The translations under genes were made by a program, and so were the position numbers. Under the pieces are notes generated by a model. The model had not been told where the DNA came from. It did not search any database and was given only the letters and a program-made list of their open reading frames with translations. DNA of 64,000 bases from Oryzias latipes. Lineage: Eukaryota > Chordata > Actinopteri > Beloniformes > Adrianichthyidae. The stretch spans positions 557,109 through 621,108 of the forward strand of contig NC_019863.2 of the NCBI RefSeq assembly GCF_002234675.1, in the 5' to 3' direction. Shown here piece after piece: positions 59,888 through 64,000 of the stretch (the stretch's first letter is position 1; every line of letters begins with the position of its first letter).

Positions 59888-62800
59888 GCGATCAATGCAT
59901 TCAGTTGGAGGGCTTTCATGAGAACGCACAGGCAAAACCCAGATTCAGCTGTTGAGCTAAAGAGGCTCCCAATAATGCAATAAGATAAACACACATTGCT
60001 CAGTGTGGCGTTTGTGGCAGACTAGACTAAGGCAACGCCAACACCTCAACCCCTTTGAGAAGCAGCTGTTGAAGCTGAGAGTGAGGACTTGAAGCAAAGT
60101 GAGATCTGATCCACACAGTTTGCTGCTGACATTTGGGCATTTTTATGATGATATTTTCTGTCTTTTTTTTTACAGGTTTGGCTTCTTTGGAAAGGGATGA
60201 ACAGGTTAGCACGTTACCAGAGAAAGAAAAGAGACAAGTCTGCTCTTTATGCTGCTCAAAGACTGAAAAACAAAAGCTTGTGTTCTGGGAAATGTTACAC
60301 ATCCTTTCACCAAACCAAGAAAAACTCCAGAGGTTTTTATGCTTCATCTTTATTTGCTTGTCAAGTGCAAAAGCGGACAATTCTTTCATACGTGTGCATG
60401 TTTTCTCTAGCTGTGGCCCAGCATGCTCCTCGGTTGGACTTGCTGAGGAAGTCCTGGCATCAAAGGAAAAGGATCCCGGGGATCAAACGGAGGGACAGGA
60501 TCCATATGTAAGCTGCAAGGTTTTTGGCTGCTGGAAGCACGCTGTGTAGAACCATAGTGCTCTGGAGAGCTTGTATCCTAATGCATACATTAAACTATCT
60601 TGTTCTGTTGTTGGATACATATATTTGAAGTTAATTGGAGCCCTACATGGGCTCTTCAAGCAGAGTACGACATCTCACATGTGTGGCTGTTTCTGAAGCT
60701 CTTCTGAAGATGTGATGCTCTGTAGGGGCAAAGCTGAAAGGAATCCGTCAGCGAGCCAACATCTCCAGCATCACTCACTGGTAAATGAAACAAATGAGTG
60801 AATGAGATGACGGGGGGGTCAAAGATTAGGACTTTTTCCTGACTTCAACGTGTTTCTGTTCCAGAGAGCTGGACTGCAGGGCCTTGCAGATTACAGACGG
60901 AACAAAAACATGGCTGTGCAGCACCATCCGCTAAGAGTAACCCATTAGCAATCAATGCTCCGAACATTGCTGTAAATGCATTTCATAGACGGGTAATTCT
61001 GTATTTTGATGCAGTTGATGATCCAGTACTGGAAACTGTGGATGGACCGTGTGGAGGAAGAAGGAAATGGGAGTTCTCTACCACCAACTGAGGTCGCATT
61101 CAGCAAATACAGGTTTTCCTTTTTCACACTTCTCATTACAGCACGTTCCAAACTATTATCAGTTTACAGTTTTCTATGATTTTCAGTGCAAGTTACAGCG
61201 TAATTTTAAATCCCTAACCATCAGATGATATAATAAATGCCATTATAAAAACCTCCTGAAAGATATTTTTTTCAAAGTAAAACCTTTCAGAGTCACTGTT
61301 CCACATTTTTACGCAGAGATGTACAACATTTTCTAGATTCTGAAGAACTGAAAATGGTCATTTGTTGAATTTGCTGCATTAGGAGGTCATATTAACTGAA
61401 AACTAACAAAAACATCTTCATAGTTCAGGTTCCATTTGAATTTAGGAGCCATTATTTTGTAGCAGCTTCACATTTCGTGCATCCATTGAACTTTGGAGTC
61501 TTTAGAGTTTCTGCTGGGATTTCTTTGCAGGAAGTCAGAATAGCCTGGATGGGAACTGCCCCCCACCCTCAGATATTTTGCTTGAAGGTGCTCCAAAGGT
61601 TCTCAATAGGGTTGAAGTTAGGAGAGGAGGGGGGCCACAGCATCAGTTTATCTCATCTCTGCCATAGCAGCCGATGATGCAGAGGCATTCCCTGCAGCAG
61701 GAGATGCTGCTGTGTCATACATGAAGAGGATTTGGTCACGGAAGGCACGGTTCTTCTTTTTGTACCACGGAAGAAAGTGTTCAGTCAGAAGCTCCACCTA
61801 CTTTTCAGAGGTCATTTTCACTCCTTCAGGGACCCTAAAGGGGCTGACCAGCTCTCTCCCCATGATTCTGGCCCAAACCATGACTCCGCCTCCTCCTTGC
61901 TGACGTCACCGCCTTGTTGGGACATGGTGGCCATCCACCAACCACCCCCTACTCCATCCATCTGGACCATCCAGGGCTTCATGGCACTCACCAGTGAACA
62001 AGATCCTCTTTCTCTGTGTCTGAATTCCTTCCCTACTCACTCTATAGGGCGTTCTCCTTTTTCTAGTGCTGTCCGAATCTATAATTCCAAAATCCAGGAG
62101 AAGTCTCGGTGAAAAACCAGTGTGCATCCACTAGATCTGGGAATATAGACCACAATGCATTGCGTCTGAACAATTTTTGCAAAGAAAATGTTTTTAAATT
62201 AATTTTTTTAATAAACCACCAATATATTATATAATATATTAAATTGGCTCAGGCGGTTGAGCAGGTCATCCAATGATTGAAGGGTCACTGGTTCGATCCC
62301 CGCTCCCCCCAGTCAACTTTAGTTGTGTCCTTGGGCAAGGGTTAGGGTTCACTTCCCCTCCCCACCTCCAGTGTGGCCCCACTGGTGTATGGACGTCCCG
62401 GTGACGGTCAGCCGGGCTGCAAGCGTCTGGAGGGTCCTACACCTTGATGGTCGTGGGACTGCAGAGACACCAGCAGCTTCAAATATGTGCTTGCTGCTTT
62501 TCTTTCCCATACAGCTTAAAAATGTTGGTTTGCTTAACAATGTGGAGCGTCCTTCTTTGTTAGGTTTTTAAATGAACTCACCTAACAAACTAGTTATCTC
62601 AGGTGTCTGAGATTGATGTCAGTGATCCAAAGAGCCCAGAAATACGATATCATCCATGAGATGAACTGAAAAACAAGGTTTTATCTTCCTGACACTTAAA
62701 TACAGTTTACATAATAATTTGGAATACTCTGTCTTAGACAATCCATGAACCAAGACGAGCGCTAGAATACGTCATCCATGGTCAACATTGGCCTAGAAGG

Positions 62801-64000
62801 TGGGCAAAAGGACAGTAGGCCTATACACAGAACTCTACCATGAAGAGTAATCTGATTGTTACTGATGGTTCAGATGTAATTCCTCACTTCCAGGTGCAAT
62901 TACATTTTTGTCCTCTACCTGGCAGTTTTCTTTTTCTTTTAATTCAAGCCGCTGGGAGGAAGATTTTGAATATGGATTTGAAAGTTCATTGGGATGGAAA
63001 AGTTGCGTTCAGAAGCTTTAATTCCTAAACAGGACCATCCAAACCTCTCTGTTTTCATTCCTGACCATCACAGTCGTCTCTCTCATTTCAGAGCCTTTCC
63101 TTTAAGAAGCTGTTTCCATCATGGATAGAAGAACTTGTTGAAAACAGATGCATGCTGGCATTTACAAGCTTTTATTGTTTTGTTTGCTCAGCAGAGACTG
63201 CTTTGTCACAAAGCTGACATCTATAATCAATCAGAGAGCACCTCTCCATCATGTCTATAGCTGCAGCTGACTTCAGAGCCTCCATGTAAGCTGACACACA
63301 TTGTGTGTGTGTGTGTGTGTGTGTGTGTTTTTTACAGTAAGCGGCGTCATCGTACCTGGGTGTTTTACAGCTGGTGGGCGCAGGCAGAGAAACGAAAGGG
63401 GGCGTCGCTCTCTGAGAGGGTGGGACACCTGTTCTGTTCTGACACTCTAGTAAACTGTTGAGCTCCAAATAACAGCAGACACTTCGTTTCAGGAGGGATG
63501 TCACCTGCTGAGAACGTGGAAAAGATGGAGACAACGCACACGAGAGAAGGTGGAAGGAGCGGCCAGAGAGGAGGCCTTGCAGCACCTGCACAGGTGAGAC
63601 AGGTGGGGGGAAGTTCAGCTGTGCTGAGCTCCACCTGGCCGTCATTCAGTGACGTCGGCTCATGAATGGATTTCCTTCCAGGAGAAACGGAGAGCTGCAG
63701 GCCTGTCTGCTGAGGGACATGGACTGCATGCCAGTTCCTGTGGAAAATTGGAAAAAGGTGCTTTTATTTGTTCTTATTTTGTCTCCATATGAACACTTTT
63801 AATCTTCAATGATTTGGATCTAAAAAGAAAAAAATTACTTAATATTGACCAGGAAGCTTGTAAATTGTAGCTGTTGTCCATCTGTCCAATGTTCAAACAA
63901 ATGCAGAGTTTGAGGGCTAGCATGAAGCTTGAACGTTTCTGCCACGCTTTCTCCTCTTCCTCCTTTTCATCCTTTGCCACTCTGGCCTCGTTTTCAGTTC
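59888..64000 (+). CDS. sfi1: SFI1 spindle assembly/centrin-binding protein, 5' part (runs off the window)
   Basis: Exons: 59888-~59960 (AFSWRAFMRTHRQ, end uncertain), 60176-60332, 60411-60507, 60726-60780, 60865-60936, 61015-61112, a doubtful one near 63094, 63493-63593, 63682-63757, and one starting 63998. Phases fit from 60176 to 61112 and from 63493 on. SFI1 forms a long helix of ~23-residue repeats with Trp/Leu anchors that bind centrin at centrioles. Repeats seen: VWLLWKGMNRLARYQRKK, HAPRLDLLRKSWHQRKR, RAGLQGLADYRRNKNMAVQH, YWKLWMDRVEEEG, HLLRTWKRWRQRTREK. The block from AVQHH through YWKLWMDRVEEE...FSKYR parallels human [25 protein letters not shown]. The gene lies next to eif4enif1, as in human. 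The N-terminus is not resolved and the C-terminal part is outside the window. Confidence 0.82.
61480..62000 (-). pseudogene. Tc1-like transposase relic in sfi1 intron
   Basis: The minus strand encodes a decayed transposase: GGGGVMVWARIMGRELVSPF near 61,880, then EGVKMTSEKYVELLTEHFLP, KNRAFRDQILFMYDTAASP (second-aspartate block, damaged), and SNFNPIENLWSTFKQNI (third acidic block) near 61,610. The last part reads AILTSCKEIPAETLKTPKF. Stops and frameshifts are present and no terminal repeats were seen. It is unrelated to sfi1 and lies between its exons. Confidence 0.85.
62017..62240. repeat. Interspersed repeat family B, copy 2
   Basis: Starts 'tgtgtctgaattccttccctactc' and includes 'aaaccagtgtgcatc' and 'tagaccacaatgcattgcgt', as in 39,203-39,582; the right part is missing. 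Confidence 0.7.
62244..62400 (+). repeat. Fish SINE with tRNA-like promoter
   Basis: Reads 'ttggctcaggcggttgagca', then 'gaagggtcactggttcgatc' (B-box-like) and 'ttgtgtccttgggcaag' and ends near 'gtgtggccccactggtgtat'. It matches a widespread fish SINE-like repeat. Confidence 0.75.
63302..63330. repeat. (GT)n microsatellite
   Basis: About fourteen GT units in an sfi1 intron. Confidence 0.95.

Overview
This is a 64 kb piece of a teleost fish nuclear genome. The genes are split into short exons with GT-AG introns. Their products match vertebrate proteins, and the space between exons is filled with fish-type DNA transposons (Tc1, hAT, PIF/Harbinger-like, pogo-like, piggyBac-like MITE), SINE-like repeats and a LINE tail. 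Repeat composition suggests an acanthomorph, perhaps medaka-like, fish; that is inference from memory of the repeats, not a search. No prokaryotic system, CRISPR array, tRNA or rRNA gene was found.

Layout: (1) 1-3.9 kb is repeat-rich, with a decayed Tc1 element. (2) 3.9-5.9 kb holds the first three coding exons of an unrecognised Ser/Thr-rich, mucin-like secreted or membrane protein on the minus strand, with a GC-rich promoter behind it. (3) 6.1-11.4 kb is transposon debris. (4) 11.4-19.5 kb is a complete 12-exon class II sugar-transporter gene, slc2a11 (GLUT11) type, on the plus strand, predicting 500 aa. (5) 22.3-40.95 kb is a complete patz1 gene (BTB, AT-hook, C2H2 fingers) on the minus strand, five coding exons, 702 aa, converging on slc2a11; its introns are swollen with hAT and other elements. 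(6) 41.7-47.5 kb is nested mobile elements, including two tandem MITEs inside a Harbinger-like element, then a Tc1 relic and a LINE tail. (7) 48.5-57.3 kb is a complete eif4enif1 (4E-T) gene on the minus strand, 18 coding exons, 919 aa. (8) From about 59.4 kb to the window end is the 5' part of sfi1 on the plus strand, head-to-head with eif4enif1.

All exon joins in the three complete genes keep frame, and the summed coding lengths (1503, 2109 and 2760 nt) are each divisible by three. The order patz1-eif4enif1-sfi1 and their orientations match human 22q12 as I know it, except that drg1, which lies between patz1 and eif4enif1 in human, is not seen here and slc2a11 lies downstream of patz1. The genes do not form one pathway: a hexose-type transporter, a transcription factor, an mRNA repression and P-body factor, and a centriole/centrin-binding protein.
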